Shown here: piece after piece, positions 42,933 through 52,683 of the stretch
Layout of the letters: every line of letters starts with the position of its first letter
How positions within the stretch are numbered: position 1 is the stretch's first letter
Assembly (NCBI GenBank): GCA_014860575.1
Contig: JACZJK010000056.1
Coordinates: 106,645-170,644 of the forward strand
Direction: 5' to 3'
Origin: Bacteroidales bacterium
Lineage (GTDB): Bacteria; Bacteroidota; Bacteroidia; Bacteroidales; JAAYJT01
DNA: 64,000 nt
Translations under genes and position numbers: made by a program
The notes under the pieces: generated by a model
Databases searched by the model: none
Told to the model about the DNA's origin: nothing
What the model saw: only the letters and a program-made list of their open reading frames with translations

Positions 42933-44402
42933 GTGAGCAAATTGAAAAACATAAATAAACTCCTGGCCTGTTGCCCGATTTTGCCGGCTCTGGCTTTTTT
43001 ACTGATCATCAGTTCCTGCGATCGAAAAGAAATATTTGAAACCGGCCCCGACAGCAAACTCGAGTTTTCGAGCGATACCATCATTTTTGATACAATTTTT
43101 ACAAGCATTGGAACCGCCACAAGAAACCTGCGTGTGTACAACCCGCATAGCCGCACCATTAAAATCTCAGAGATTCGGCTTGCCAGTGGTGACAATTCCC
43201 CTTTCCGGCTGAACGTTGACGGACAGGCAGCTTCCATGCTACAGGACGTAGAAATTGCAGCAAAAGACAGCATGTTTATTTTTATACGTGCCAATATTGA
43301 TCCCGGTGATCAGAGCGCGCCATTGATTGAAACGGATTCAATTGTTTTTATAACCAACAATAACCTGCAAGACGTCAAGTTGGTAGCCTGGGGCCAGGAT
43401 GCCTATTTTTACACGAACGCAATCGTTGCCAGCGATTATACTTTCAATAACGACAAACCACATGTAATATACGGATTCCTGGCTGTGGATTCGCTCTTCA
43501 CACTTACTGTCAACGCCGGGGCACAACTGCATTTTCACCGTGGTTCATTCATGCTTGTTTATCGCGATGCAACCCTGAAAGTAATGGGAACACTCGAAGA
43601 TCCTGTTGTTTTTCAAAACGATCGTTTGGAAATGTATTACCGGGATTTGCCCGGGCAATGGGGCCATCCGCAGGCCGGTGTGTGCATTTATTTATACCCC
43701 GGAAGCGTAAATAATGAAATTCACTACGCAGATATAAAAAACGGCATCGTTGGCATACAGGCTGATACGACCGGAAACTCGCCCAATCCAACATTAAAGC
43801 TTTACAACTCTCAAATCAGAAACATGTCGGGCGTAGGATTGCTGGCACGTGGCACACATATCGAGGCCGGTAATACTGTGATCGCCAATTGTGGCGAAAG
43901 CGCTATCGCCATTTTGTATGGTGGGGAGTATGACTTCAGGCACATGACCATTGGTAATTACTGGAACCGCAGCGCCAGGCAAAGCACGGCTGTTTTTATC
44001 AACAACTACTATTTTTTTGATGGCAGCGAAATATCCCGCGACCTGACCAAAGCTTATTTTGGCAACAGCATCATTTACGGAAATCTTCAGGACGAACTGG
44101 AATTGGATGCCGGAACAAGCGGCGCCTTCAATTACACTTTCGACCACTGTTTTATCCGAACCAGGATTCCAATTGGGTCTGACCCAAATTTCATTTCCGT
44201 TACTGCCAATGAAGATCCACTGTTTATTGATACGTCTATTCACAACCTGATTCCGGACACTTTATCGCCGGTGATGAATATTGGCAGCGCAACGGTTATC
44301 AATAACGCCCTGTTCAACCTCACTTTCGATCTCAAAGGTGTTAACCGTACCACTGATGCAGGGCCCGATCTGGGAGCCCACGAATTTCCGGGTCTGAAAT
44401 AG
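42933..44402 (+). CDS. Parallel beta-helix lipoprotein
   Basis: A 489-residue lipoprotein: signal LPALAFLLIISSCDRKE with lipobox Cys, then a beta-sandwich part (SDTIIFDTIFTSIGTATRNLRVYN) and a right-handed parallel beta-helix (AGAQLHFHRGSFMLVYRDATLKVMG, IHYADIKNGIVGIQ, YNSQIRNMSGVGLLARGTHIEAGN). The C terminus RTTDAGPDLGAHEF resembles the closing motif of choice-of-anchor Q type proteins. It is probably surface-exposed. No catalytic residues can be named. GTG 42933 is the only start giving a complete signal peptide. It is monocistronic. Confidence 0.75.
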   Translation: MSKLKNINKLLACCPILPALAFLLIISSCDRKEIFETGPDSKLEFSSDTIIFDTIFTSIGTATRNLRVYNPHSRTIKISEIRLASGDNSPFRLNVDGQAASMLQDVEIAAKDSMFIFIRANIDPGDQSAPLIETDSIVFITNNNLQDVKLVAWGQDAYFYTNAIVASDYTFNNDKPHVIYGFLAVDSLFTLTVNAGAQLHFHRGSFMLVYRDATLKVMGTLEDPVVFQNDRLEMYYRDLPGQWGHPQAGVCIYLYPGSVNNEIHYADIKNGIVGIQADTTGNSPNPTLKLYNSQIRNMSGVGLLARGTHIEAGNTVIANCGESAIAILYGGEYDFRHMTIGNYWNRSARQSTAVFINNYYFFDGSEISRDLTKAYFGNSIIYGNLQDELELDAGTSGAFNYTFDHCFIRTRIPIGSDPNFISVTANEDPLFIDTSIHNLIPDTLSPVMNIGSATVINNALFNLTFDLKGVNRTTDAGPDLGAHEFPGLK

Positions 44403-44524
44403 GTTCACACAGGCTGTCGCAAACTTTCATAGCAGGCAGTTGTTCAATAGACAAGTGGACAGCAATGCTTTTCTTTTGGCCATGTTCGCCACCTATTTAT
44501 AAGGTTACCAATTCACAGCCGGGA

Positions 44525-45088
44525 ATGAAGATTTACATCAAGAACATGGTATGTAATCGCTGCATCATGGCAGTTAGCAAAGTGCTTGCTGATCTTGATC
44601 TGCACCCGATACACATTGAACTTGGGATGGTTGATCTGGCAGAACAGGAATTACCTCCAGAAAAGCTTTCCAAACTTGACAACATACTTCTAAATCTTGG
44701 ATTTGAAAGAATTGATGACCGAAAAAGCCGGCTTATTGAAAAAATCAAAACAACTATCATCAACTATATTCACCAATCTGGTGAAGAACAGGCCTTGAAC
44801 TGGTCATCATTAATTGCTGATGAATTGCTTTACGAATACAATTATCTGAGCAACTTGTTTTCATCCGTTGAAGGAATAACACTCGAACAATATATACTCA
44901 GGCAAAAGATAGAAAAAGTGAAAGAGTTACTCACGTATGATGAACTAACCCTCAGTGAAATTGCATGGAAGCTCGGGTATAACAGTGTGGCACATTTAAG
45001 CAGCCAGTTCAGGAAAATCACTGGATTTTCACCGAGCAACTTCAAAAAGTTGAGAAACATAAGCCGGCAATCGTTAGATAATCTGTAA
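44525..45088 (+). CDS. AraC-family regulator with N-terminal HMA-like metal domain
   Basis: A 187-residue protein: an N-terminal heavy-metal-associated-like domain (IYIKNMVCNRCIMAV with a CxxC pair, then DLHPIHIELGMVDLAE), a helical linker, and a C-terminal AraC helix-turn-helix pair (LTLSEIAWKLGYNSVAHLSSQFRKITGFSP). It is placed at the head of the copper island in the same direction. The likely role is a copper (or other soft metal) sensor that activates the genes downstream. The start at 44525 is chosen; the frame before it, from 44465, has no family similarity. DNA sites are unknown, though ACATGTAATTATGT (45103-45116) ahead of the next gene is an imperfect palindrome. Confidence 0.8.
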   Translation: MKIYIKNMVCNRCIMAVSKVLADLDLHPIHIELGMVDLAEQELPPEKLSKLDNILLNLGFERIDDRKSRLIEKIKTTIINYIHQSGEEQALNWSSLIADELLYEYNYLSNLFSSVEGITLEQYILRQKIEKVKELLTYDELTLSEIAWKLGYNSVAHLSSQFRKITGFSPSNFKKLRNISRQSLDNL

Positions 45089-45140
45089 ATTATAGAACAT
45101 ATACATGTAATTATGTAAATACTAAGGCACTCTCAGGTAG

Positions 45141-45148
45141 TATTTTTG
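45141..45148 (+). promoter_or_regulatory. -7 box of the copper operon
   Basis: TATTTTTG, 48 bp before the ATG of the HMA protein. The imperfect palindrome at 45103-45116 lies about 25 bp upstream, a plausible activator site for the HMA-AraC protein. Confidence 0.45.
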
Positions 45149-45196
45149 TACAGCGATTAAAACAGTTATTTAGTCGCTAAAATAAAAACTACAATT

Positions 45197-45538
45197 ATGA
45201 AGACTATTTTTTTTATTTCCTTATTCAGCCTGATTTCCCTGACCTCTTTCACCCAGTCTATAAAAACCACAGACTTTAAAGTTTATGGTAATTGTGGAAT
45301 GTGCGAGAGCCGAATAGAAAAAGCTGCAAAAATTGATGGTGTTACCTCTGCCGAATGGTCGCAGGAATCAAAAATGCTCACCCTTAAATACGATACCCAA
45401 AAGGTTAACCTGGATGATGTGCATCAGAAAATTGCTGATGCCGGCCACGATACTGAAAAGGTGTGTGCCCAGGATGAAACTTACAGCAACTTGCATGCTT
45501 GCTGCCAATACAAAAGGCCGGAACGCAAAAACGACTAG
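45197..45538 (+). CDS. Periplasmic HMA-domain metallochaperone
   Basis: A 113-residue exported protein: signal peptide (FFISLFSLISLTSFTQ), then a complete HMA ferredoxin-like fold with the metal site Cys33-x2-Cys36 in YGNCGMCESRIEKAAK, closing with DDVHQKIADAGHDTEK. The tail has further His/Cys residues (LHACCQYKRPER) that could add metal ligands. MerP-like in layout. It likely carries Cu(I) to the CusCBA efflux complex encoded next. It lies 67 bp upstream of cusA. Confidence 0.88.
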   Translation: MKTIFFISLFSLISLTSFTQSIKTTDFKVYGNCGMCESRIEKAAKIDGVTSAEWSQESKMLTLKYDTQKVNLDDVHQKIADAGHDTEKVCAQDETYSNLHACCQYKRPERKND

Positions 45539-45605
45539 GATGTACTTTTAGCGCTTCGGTTATAGGACCGACTCCATTTTGCCAACCTTCATAAGACTCA
45601 AATTC

Positions 45606-48600
45606 ATGCTCAACAAGCTCATTCGGTTCTTTCTTGAAAACAAACTGGTAACTGTTTTATTGCTTGCCCTTTTTATTGGGTGGGGCATTATTACTTCACC
45701 ATTTGGGTGGCAAATTGGGGCGTTGCCTTCTGATCCTGTTCCGGTGGATGCCATTCCTGATATTGGCGAAAACCAGCAAATCGTTTTTACCGAATGGATG
45801 GGCCGCTCACCGCAGGATATCGAAGACCAGATTTCCTATCCGCTTACCACTTATTTGCTGGGAATTCCGGGTGTTAAGTCCATACGGAGTTCTTCCATTT
45901 TCGGATTTTCCAGCATCTTCATCATTTTTGAAGAAGGCATTGAATTTTACTGGTCGCGCTCGCGAATTCTCGAAAAGCTGAGTTCACTTCCATCCAATTT
46001 GCTGCCTGAAGGCGTCCAACCAGCGCTTGGCCCTGATGCCACCGCCTTGGGGCAAGTTTACTGGTACACAATTGAAGGCCGTGATAAAGAGGGCAATCCT
46101 ACAGGTGGCTGGGATTTGCACGAAATCCGTACTGTTCAGGACTTCTATGTAAAATACGGGCTGAATGCCACCGAAGGTGTTTCAGAAGTCGCCTCAATTG
46201 GTGGTTTTGTACAGGAATATCAGATTGATGTCAATCCTGATGCATTGAAAGCTTACGACATTCCACTTCACAAAGTGATGTTGGCTGTGCAGAAATCGAA
46301 CAGGGATGTTGGCGCAAAAACCATTGAAATCAATCAGGCTGAATACCTGGTTCGCGGATTGGGCTATATCAAAAGTGTGGAAGACATTGAAAAAGCAGTT
46401 GTAGCTGTTCAGGAAAATGTGCCCATCCGTATTCAGGATATCGGCAAGGTAAGCTTAGGCCCTTCCACCCGACGCGGCGCCCTTGATAAAGACGGTGCCG
46501 AGGTAGTTGGAGGCGTTGTAGTTGCCCGTTTTGGCGCTAATCCATTGCAGGTTATTAACAACGTGAAAGATAAAATCGTAGAAATTTCGCCCGGACTGCC
46601 AAAAAAGGTGCTTCCTGACGGAACGGAAAGCCAGCTTACTATTGTGCCATTTTACGACCGGTCAGGTCTCATATACGAAACACTGGGAACGCTGGAGGAG
46701 GCTATTTCACTCCAAATTTTGATTGTCATTCTAGTCGTCATCGTTATGGTTTACAATCTACGGGCTTCGTTTCTGATTTCCAGTTTATTGCCCATTGCCG
46801 TACTGATGGTTTTTATCGCCATGCGCTATTTTGGAGTTGATGCCAACATTGTGGCTTTATCGGGTATTGCTATTGCCATTGGAACAATGGTTGACCTGGG
46901 CGTGATCCTTTCGGAGAACATCATCAAGCATGTCGATGAAGCCCCGCCCGGTCAGAAATTGATAACCACCATTTACAACGGCGCTTCCGAGGTAAGTTCT
47001 GCAATACTTACCGCGGTTTCAACCACCATAGTGAGTTTTATCCCTGTATTTACCATGCAGGCTGCCGAAGGAAAACTGTTTGGGCCGTTGGCTTTTACCA
47101 AAACCTTTGCACTGATAGCAGCACTGATTGTTTCCTTGTTCATTTTGCCCACGCTGGCCCACTGGTTTTTCGGTACCCGCATTAAAAGCCGTTCAATTCG
47201 AAAATGGGTGAATTTAATTCTCATTCCCATTGGAATTGCAGCTCTTTTATTCGGGCAAACCTGGGGTGGATTGATGCTGCTGGCTTTTGGATTAGTAGGA
47301 GTGTTAAAAGAGTTTAGAGGAGAGAAGTTAGAGGTCAGAAATGAGAAGTTAGACGAAGGCGTTACTTCTAACAAGACCTCAATTCAGGAAAAATTCAAAT
47401 TATTCGTCCAATGGATTCTTGACCATGCCGAAATTATCATTGTGGTTATTGGTGTAATCTGGCTGCTGGCCAAATACTGGCTTCCGCTGGGTCCTGCCAA
47501 AAGTCTGGTATTGAATGTGACGTTTGTCGCCTTGATTGTGATTTTTATTTTAGGATTCTTTACCATGCTGGAGTATTTCTACAAACCAATACTTCGCTGG
47601 TGTCTGGATCACAAAATTACTTTCTTGTTGATACCTTCCTTCCTGATCCTTTTCGGGGCAATTACCTGGATGGGGTTCAACAATATTTTTGGTTTTGTGG
47701 CCAAAGGTTATGATACAGTTGGATGGAATATCCGCACCACCAAAATATGGTCTGGTTTAGCCCATACTTTTCCCGCAATCGGAAAAGAATTCATGCCTTC
47801 ACTCAACGAAGGCAGTTTCCTGTACATGCCCACTTCCATGCCCCATTCTGGTTTTGAATACAACCGAAAAGTTTTAGGGCAACTGGATATGCTAATTTCC
47901 AACATTCCTGAGGTGGAAATTACTGTGGGAAAATTAGGAAGGGTAGAGTCGGCGCTTGATCCGGCGCCCATTTCAATGTATGAAAACGTGATAAACTATC
48001 GTCCGGAGTACATGCTCAACGAACGAGGGCACCGGATGCGGTTTAAGGTGGATAAAAATGACCGGTTTATACTCAGCAACGGAGACTCACTTACCAATGA
48101 AGAAGCTTTAAAACGTAGTGTAACCAATCAGGAACTAATACCCGACGGCAAGGGGAATTATTACCGCAACTGGCGGCTTGAAATCAAATCGCCCGACGAC
48201 ATTTGGAATGAAATAGTAAGAGTTGCTAAAATCCCGGGGGTTACCTCTGCGCCAAAGCTGCAGCCCATTGAAACACGGCTGGTGATGTTGCAAACAGGTA
48301 TGCGCGCCCCTATGGGGATTAAAGTGTATGGCCCCGACCTGCCGACCATTGAAGCATTTGGGATGCAACTGGAAGCGGTATTAAAAGAAGTACCATCGGT
48401 TAAGGCCGAAGCGGTATTTGCCGATCGTATCGTAGGCAAACCTTACCTGCATCTCAACATCAACCGCGATGAGATTTCGCGCTATGGTTTAAACATTGAA
48501 GATGTCCAGCAAACCATCGAAACGGCCATTGGAGGTATGACAATCACTTCTACGGTTGAGGGGCGTGAACGTTTTCCGGTGAGGGTGCGCTATCCCCGCG

Positions 48601-49487
48601 AACTTCGGGATGACCCTGAATCCTTGGGAAAAATTTTAATTCCAACACCAACAGGTGCACAAATACCAATCTCCCAGATTGTGGACTTTGAATATGTAAA
48701 AGGTCCGCAAGCAATCAAAAGTGAGGAGACTTTTTTGGTGGGTTATGTTTTGTTTGACAAACGGGATGGTTTTTCTGAGGTAGCAGTGGTTAACGATGCG
48801 CAAAATACAATTCAGGCCCGGATTGATTCAGGGGAATTAAATGTTCCGGCTGGAATCAGTTATAAGTTTTCGGGAAGTTACGAGAACCAGGTACGGGCTG
48901 AAAAGCGCCTTTCTATCATTGTCCCCCTGGTGTTGGTCATTGTATTTCTGATTCTCTACTTCCAGTTTAAGTCTGTTACTACCTCCCTCATGGTCTTTTC
49001 AGGCATTGCCATGGCCTTTAGCGGTGGATTTATAATGATATGGCTATATGGGCAGGGCTGGTTTGTTGACTTCTCCATTTTTGGTGCCAACATGCGGGAG
49101 CTTTTCCAGATGCACACCATCAACCTGAGTGTGGCGGTTTGGGTGGGTTTTATTGCCCTGTTTGGGATTGCTACCGACGACGGCGTTCTTATGGCCACCT
49201 ACTTGGACCAAAGCTTCGCCCGGAACAAAACCAATAATCTGAAAGGCATACGGGCGGCTGTGGTGGAAGCAGGCTACCGAAGGATTAAACCTGCGGTAAT
49301 GACTTCGGCAACAACAATTATTGCATTGCTGCCAATTTTGACCTCAACCGGCCGCGGTGCCGATATTATGATTCCCATGGCCATACCGGCTTTTGGAGGG
49401 ATGATTTTTGCAGCGGTTACTTATTTTATTGTACCTGTGCTTTATAGCTTGAGGGAAGAGAGAAAATTAAAAAGGATACAATCATGA
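45606..49487 (+). CDS. cusA: Heavy-metal RND efflux pump, CusA/CzcA family, with membrane insertion
   Basis: Inner-membrane proton-driven pump of the HME-RND family. Start MLNKLIRFFLENK at 45606, giving 1293 residues, against about 1040 for usual CusA. Diagnostic parts are PVDAIPDIGENQQIVFTEW, the TM4 motif IAIAIGTMVDLGVILSENIIKH, MLQTGMRAPMGIKVYGPDL and GIATDDGVLMATYLDQ. The extra length includes a block around residues 530-690 with added transmembrane helices and a charged stretch (EFRGEKLEVRNEKLDE, about 47313-47355), whose DNA looks like an intergenic phrase repeat. A second longer periplasmic loop is near residue 800. Metal is probably Cu(I)/Ag(I) from context. TolC-like gene overlaps by 4 bp. 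Confidence 0.9.
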   Translation: MLNKLIRFFLENKLVTVLLLALFIGWGIITSPFGWQIGALPSDPVPVDAIPDIGENQQIVFTEWMGRSPQDIEDQISYPLTTYLLGIPGVKSIRSSSIFGFSSIFIIFEEGIEFYWSRSRILEKLSSLPSNLLPEGVQPALGPDATALGQVYWYTIEGRDKEGNPTGGWDLHEIRTVQDFYVKYGLNATEGVSEVASIGGFVQEYQIDVNPDALKAYDIPLHKVMLAVQKSNRDVGAKTIEINQAEYLVRGLGYIKSVEDIEKAVVAVQENVPIRIQDIGKVSLGPSTRRGALDKDGAEVVGGVVVARFGANPLQVINNVKDKIVEISPGLPKKVLPDGTESQLTIVPFYDRSGLIYETLGTLEEAISLQILIVILVVIVMVYNLRASFLISSLLPIAVLMVFIAMRYFGVDANIVALSGIAIAIGTMVDLGVILSENIIKHVDEAPPGQKLITTIYNGASEVSSAILTAVSTTIVSFIPVFTMQAAEGKLFGPLAFTKTFALIAALIVSLFILPTLAHWFFGTRIKSRSIRKWVNLILIPIGIAALLFGQTWGGLMLLAFGLVGVLKEFRGEKLEVRNEKLDEGVTSNKTSIQEKFKLFVQWILDHAEIIIVVIGVIWLLAKYWLPLGPAKSLVLNVTFVALIVIFILGFFTMLEYFYKPILRWCLDHKITFLLIPSFLILFGAITWMGFNNIFGFVAKGYDTVGWNIRTTKIWSGLAHTFPAIGKEFMPSLNEGSFLYMPTSMPHSGFEYNRKVLGQLDMLISNIPEVEITVGKLGRVESALDPAPISMYENVINYRPEYMLNERGHRMRFKVDKNDRFILSNGDSLTNEEALKRSVTNQELIPDGKGNYYRNWRLEIKSPDDIWNEIVRVAKIPGVTSAPKLQPIETRLVMLQTGMRAPMGIKVYGPDLPTIEAFGMQLEAVLKEVPSVKAEAVFADRIVGKPYLHLNINRDEISRYGLNIEDVQQTIETAIGGMTITSTVEGRERFPVRVRYPRELRDDPESLGKILIPTPTGAQIPISQIVDFEYVKGPQAIKSEETFLVGYVLFDKRDGFSEVAVVNDAQNTIQARIDSGELNVPAGISYKFSGSYENQVRAEKRLSIIVPLVLVIVFLILYFQFKSVTTSLMVFSGIAMAFSGGFIMIWLYGQGWFVDFSIFGANMRELFQMHTINLSVAVWVGFIALFGIATDDGVLMATYLDQSFARNKTNNLKGIRAAVVEAGYRRIKPAVMTSATTIIALLPILTSTGRGADIMIPMAIPAFGGMIFAAVTYFIVPVLYSLREERKLKRIQS

Positions 49488-50716
49488 AGTTCATAATAAA
49501 TATTATAATTCTGATGCTTCTGAGAACTTCAGCAGGGCAAACCCAAACCCTGGATGATTATTTCAGAATTGCTGCCGAAAACAATCCCGGCCTGCAAGCC
49601 AAATACAAGGAGTTTGAAGCTTCGTTGCAAAAAGTACCACAGCTAAGCACGTTGTCCGACCCAACTTTTACTTTCGGTTACTTCATTTCGCCTGTTGAGA
49701 CTGGGGTGGGGCCGCAACGGGCAAGATTTTCACTGACCCAGATGTTTCCCTGGTTTGGTACACTTAAGGCACAAGGTGATGCCGCTGCTTCACTGGCCGA
49801 GGCCAAATACCAGTCGTTTCTGGATGCACGCAACCAATTGTTTTATCAGGTTGCAGCGGCTTACTATCCACTTTACGAACTCAAGCAGTGGAAAAAGATT
49901 GAACAGGAAAACATCGACATTCTGGAATCATATAAAAACATTGCCAATTCAAAGTTTAAAAGCGGCACCGCGCCCATGGTGGATGTGCTGAGGGTGGATA
50001 TTATGCTGAAAGATGCCACAACCAGTCTGAGTATTCTGAATCAGAAAGAAAAACCACTTCGCACCTTGTTTAACAAACTACTCAACAGAGACGAAAATGA
50101 AATGGTTGCAATAAATGATTCTCTGCCTGCAGAAACTTTACCGGCGAACTTCCAAAAAGATTCCCTGCTGACAAATAACCCAATGCTAAATGCACTCGAC
50201 CTGAAAATTAAGGCGGGCGAAGCCGGTGAAAGGGCAGCACAAAAGCAGGGTCTTCCAAAGGTGGGTGTTGGATTGGACTATGTAGTGGTTGGAGAACGAA
50301 CCGATATGGCTCTGACCGATAATGGCAAAGATGTGATCATGCCCATGGTTTCGGTCAGCATCCCGCTATTCAGGAAAAAGTACGATGCTGCTGAAAAAGA
50401 AGCACAACTGATGCAGGAAGGCTATACTCTCCAAAAAACTGAAATGGAGAATACGCTCATTGCAAGCTATGAAATGGCCTGGTTTCAAATTCAGCAGCAA
50501 AAGCAACTTTTATTGCTTTACGAACAACAAATTCTAACATCGCAACAGTCATTGAATTTGCTTTTTACTTCCTATGGAAACTCAGGGAAGGAATTTGAAG
50601 AAGTACTGCGCATGCAACAGCAACTGCTGAAATACGAAAAGATGAAAGCCACGGCAGAGGTTCAATACCAGATTGCTCTTGCCAAATTGAATTATCTAAG
50701 TGCAAAAACATACTAA
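49484..50716 (+). CDS. TolC-family outer-membrane efflux protein (CusC-like)
   Basis: A 410-residue outer-membrane channel component of the tripartite efflux system. Signal peptide (IIILMLLRTSAGQ), then the two-fold TolC repeat: long helices (LDDYFRIAAENNPGLQAKYKEFEA, KIEQENIDILESYKNIANSKF, ADVL-like VDVLRVDIMLKDA) and strands (DPTFTFGYFISP, KVGVGLDYVVVGER, MPMVSVSIPLFRKKYDAA). It overlaps cusA by ATGA, and cusB starts 2 bp after it. Confidence 0.92.
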   Translation: MKFIINIIILMLLRTSAGQTQTLDDYFRIAAENNPGLQAKYKEFEASLQKVPQLSTLSDPTFTFGYFISPVETGVGPQRARFSLTQMFPWFGTLKAQGDAAASLAEAKYQSFLDARNQLFYQVAAAYYPLYELKQWKKIEQENIDILESYKNIANSKFKSGTAPMVDVLRVDIMLKDATTSLSILNQKEKPLRTLFNKLLNRDENEMVAINDSLPAETLPANFQKDSLLTNNPMLNALDLKIKAGEAGERAAQKQGLPKVGVGLDYVVVGERTDMALTDNGKDVIMPMVSVSIPLFRKKYDAAEKEAQLMQEGYTLQKTEMENTLIASYEMAWFQIQQQKQLLLLYEQQILTSQQSLNLLFTSYGNSGKEFEEVLRMQQQLLKYEKMKATAEVQYQIALAKLNYLSAKTY

Positions 50717-50718
50717 AG

Positions 50719-52491
50719 ATGAATACAAATAGAAAAACCATATTATTAGCCCTGGCAACACTGGCAGTTGGTTTATTGTTGGGTTGGTTGATTTTCGGCG
50801 GTTCGGAAGATGAGCATGCCGAGGAAGACCAGTATGATACAGAACTGACAGAAGAAACAACCTGGACCTGCTCCATGCATCCTCAAATCCGTCAGAATGA
50901 ACCTGGCGATTGCCCCATTTGCGGCATGGATTTAATACCATTGGAAGATGAAACCGACAATGATATTGACCTGATGGCCATCAGCATGTCGCCAACAGCT
51001 ATGCAACTGGCCAGCATAAGTACTGCTCTGGTTGGTTCTGCTGACCCGTTCAAATCTGTCCGCTTAAATGGCAAGGTACAGTCTGATGAACGCCTGGTAT
51101 TTTCACAGTCATCTCACATCCCCGGCAGGATAGAAAAGTTACTGGTAAACTTTACAGGCGAATTTGTGAGCAAAGGCCAGGTAATTGCTGCTATATACTC
51201 ACCCGAAATGCTTACAGCCCAGGAAGAGCTATTCGAGGCAGAAAAGATTAAAGATTCGCAGCCACAGCTTTTCAATGCAGCTAAAGAAAAACTGAAAAAC
51301 TGGAAACTAACAGAAAGCCAGATAGAACAAATTTTGCAATCTCAGCAAATTGAAGAAGTCTTTAATATTCAGGCAGATGTTTCCGGTTATGTAACCGATC
51401 GCAAAGTAAATGTTGGAGATTACATTTCGCGCGGACAATCTATCTACGAAATTGCTGATTTATCGTGGGTGTGGGTGTTGTTCGATGTATACGAACAAGA
51501 TATGCCGTGGATTAAAAAAGGCGATAAAGTAAGCTTTACTGTGGCATCCATTCCGGGCGAAACATTTGAAGGGACCATTTCTTTTCTTGACCCCGTAATT
51601 GATGCCAAAACACGTGTGGCCAAAGCACGGGTTGACATGGCAAACAGCGGATTGAGGCTGAAACCGGAGATGTTTGCTTCGGGAACGTTAGAAGCAAAAC
51701 TTCCTGCAAAAGCCGGTAATCTTTCTGTACCTAAATCCGCCGTAATGTGGACAGGAAAACGCTCGCTGGTGTATGTAAAATCAGAAACAGAAGCCGGCGT
51801 AAGCTTTATGATGCGCGAAGTAACCCTCGGCCCGGCACTTGGAGAAAGTTATCTGGTTGAAAACGGACTGGATGAGGACGAAGTAATCGCAGTTAACGGC
51901 ACCTTCAGTATTGATGCAGCCGCGCAGTTGGCCGGAAAACCAAGTATGATGCAACGGCCCGAATTCAAAACTATGGAAGTGCCACAGGCTTTTCGCAAAC
52001 ATATTACAGCGGTGGCTAGTGCTTATTTCGATGTAAAAAATGCCCTGGTGAATGACGACGCGGAAACGGCACGAAAGGAAGCTGGGAAAATTACCGGCAC
52101 ACTCGGGAAAGTCGAAATGGGACTGCTCGAAGGAGATGCCCATAACCACTGGATGGCTCTGCAAAAACAACTGGAAGAAGCTGCTAAAATGATTTCAGAA
52201 ACCAAAGACATTGAAAAGCAACGGGAGCATTTCAATATGCTTTCCGAAGCTATTCTGGAAACCACTGAATCGTTTGGGCTTGAAATACATAAAACCTACC
52301 GGCAGTTTTGCCCCATGGCTTTCGAGGACGAAGGCGCTTTCTGGCTAAGCGAATCCGAGGAGATTCTGAATCCCTATTTTGGAGATATGATGCTGCGCTG
52401 CGGTGAGGTGAAACAAACTTACCGCAAAGGGCAGCGTGTATTTAAAACCGCAACCACTCAAAACACACCGGAAGCGGGACACAATCATTAA
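50719..52491 (+). CDS. cusB: RND periplasmic adaptor, CusB-like, with metal-binding modules
   Basis: A 590-residue membrane-fusion protein. An N-terminal membrane anchor (LATLAVGLLLGWLIFGG) is followed by a heavy-metal-binding module (WTCSMHPQIRQNEPGDCPICGMDLIPLE, CxMHP...CPxCGMxL), then barrel-sandwich and lipoyl-like domains of the adaptor family (HIPGRIEKLLVNFTGEFVSKGQVIAAIYSPEM, GYVTDRKVNVGDYISRGQSIYEIADLS). The C-terminal about 170 residues match DUF3347 (KHITAVASAYFDVKNALVND, PMAFEDEGAFWLSES), another putative copper-binding part. It links CusA to the outer-membrane channel and may deliver metal. Confidence 0.92.
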   Translation: MNTNRKTILLALATLAVGLLLGWLIFGGSEDEHAEEDQYDTELTEETTWTCSMHPQIRQNEPGDCPICGMDLIPLEDETDNDIDLMAISMSPTAMQLASISTALVGSADPFKSVRLNGKVQSDERLVFSQSSHIPGRIEKLLVNFTGEFVSKGQVIAAIYSPEMLTAQEELFEAEKIKDSQPQLFNAAKEKLKNWKLTESQIEQILQSQQIEEVFNIQADVSGYVTDRKVNVGDYISRGQSIYEIADLSWVWVLFDVYEQDMPWIKKGDKVSFTVASIPGETFEGTISFLDPVIDAKTRVAKARVDMANSGLRLKPEMFASGTLEAKLPAKAGNLSVPKSAVMWTGKRSLVYVKSETEAGVSFMMREVTLGPALGESYLVENGLDEDEVIAVNGTFSIDAAAQLAGKPSMMQRPEFKTMEVPQAFRKHITAVASAYFDVKNALVNDDAETARKEAGKITGTLGKVEMGLLEGDAHNHWMALQKQLEEAAKMISETKDIEKQREHFNMLSEAILETTESFGLEIHKTYRQFCPMAFEDEGAFWLSESEEILNPYFGDMMLRCGEVKQTYRKGQRVFKTATTQNTPEAGHNH

Positions 52492-52525
52492 ATTTTTAGT
52501 TATTAAATATTTGAAATTCAAAAAG

Positions 52526-52683
52526 ATGAAGACAAAATTTTTAAGTTTAGCAGTACTTTTCGTTTTGGAACATTCACAGTATTTGCCGGAGAAAAAAAAG
52601 AAAAAATCAAAGTTAAAGGAAATTGTGGCATGTGTGAACAACGCATCGAAAAAGCTGCAAATTCATGGCTGCTGAAAATATGA
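52526..52683 (+). pseudogene. Broken HMA-domain metallochaperone
   Basis: Starts ATG 52526 with a signal-like KTKFLSLAVLF. The frame then breaks near 52568. In the shifted frame it continues FTVFAGEKKEKIKVKGNCGMCEQRIEKAAN, the same CxxC core as the intact protein at 45197, then runs into unrelated sequence and stops at TGA 52681-52683. The last two strands of the domain are gone, so both a frameshift and a 3' truncation are present. A 53-codon ORF of unknown meaning starts in that stop (52680-52841). Confidence 0.8.

Noticed and set aside
52526..52683. copA-style programmed frameshift producing a free chaperone
   Set aside because: The domain is truncated after the first helix in the shifted frame, so no functional chaperone could result.
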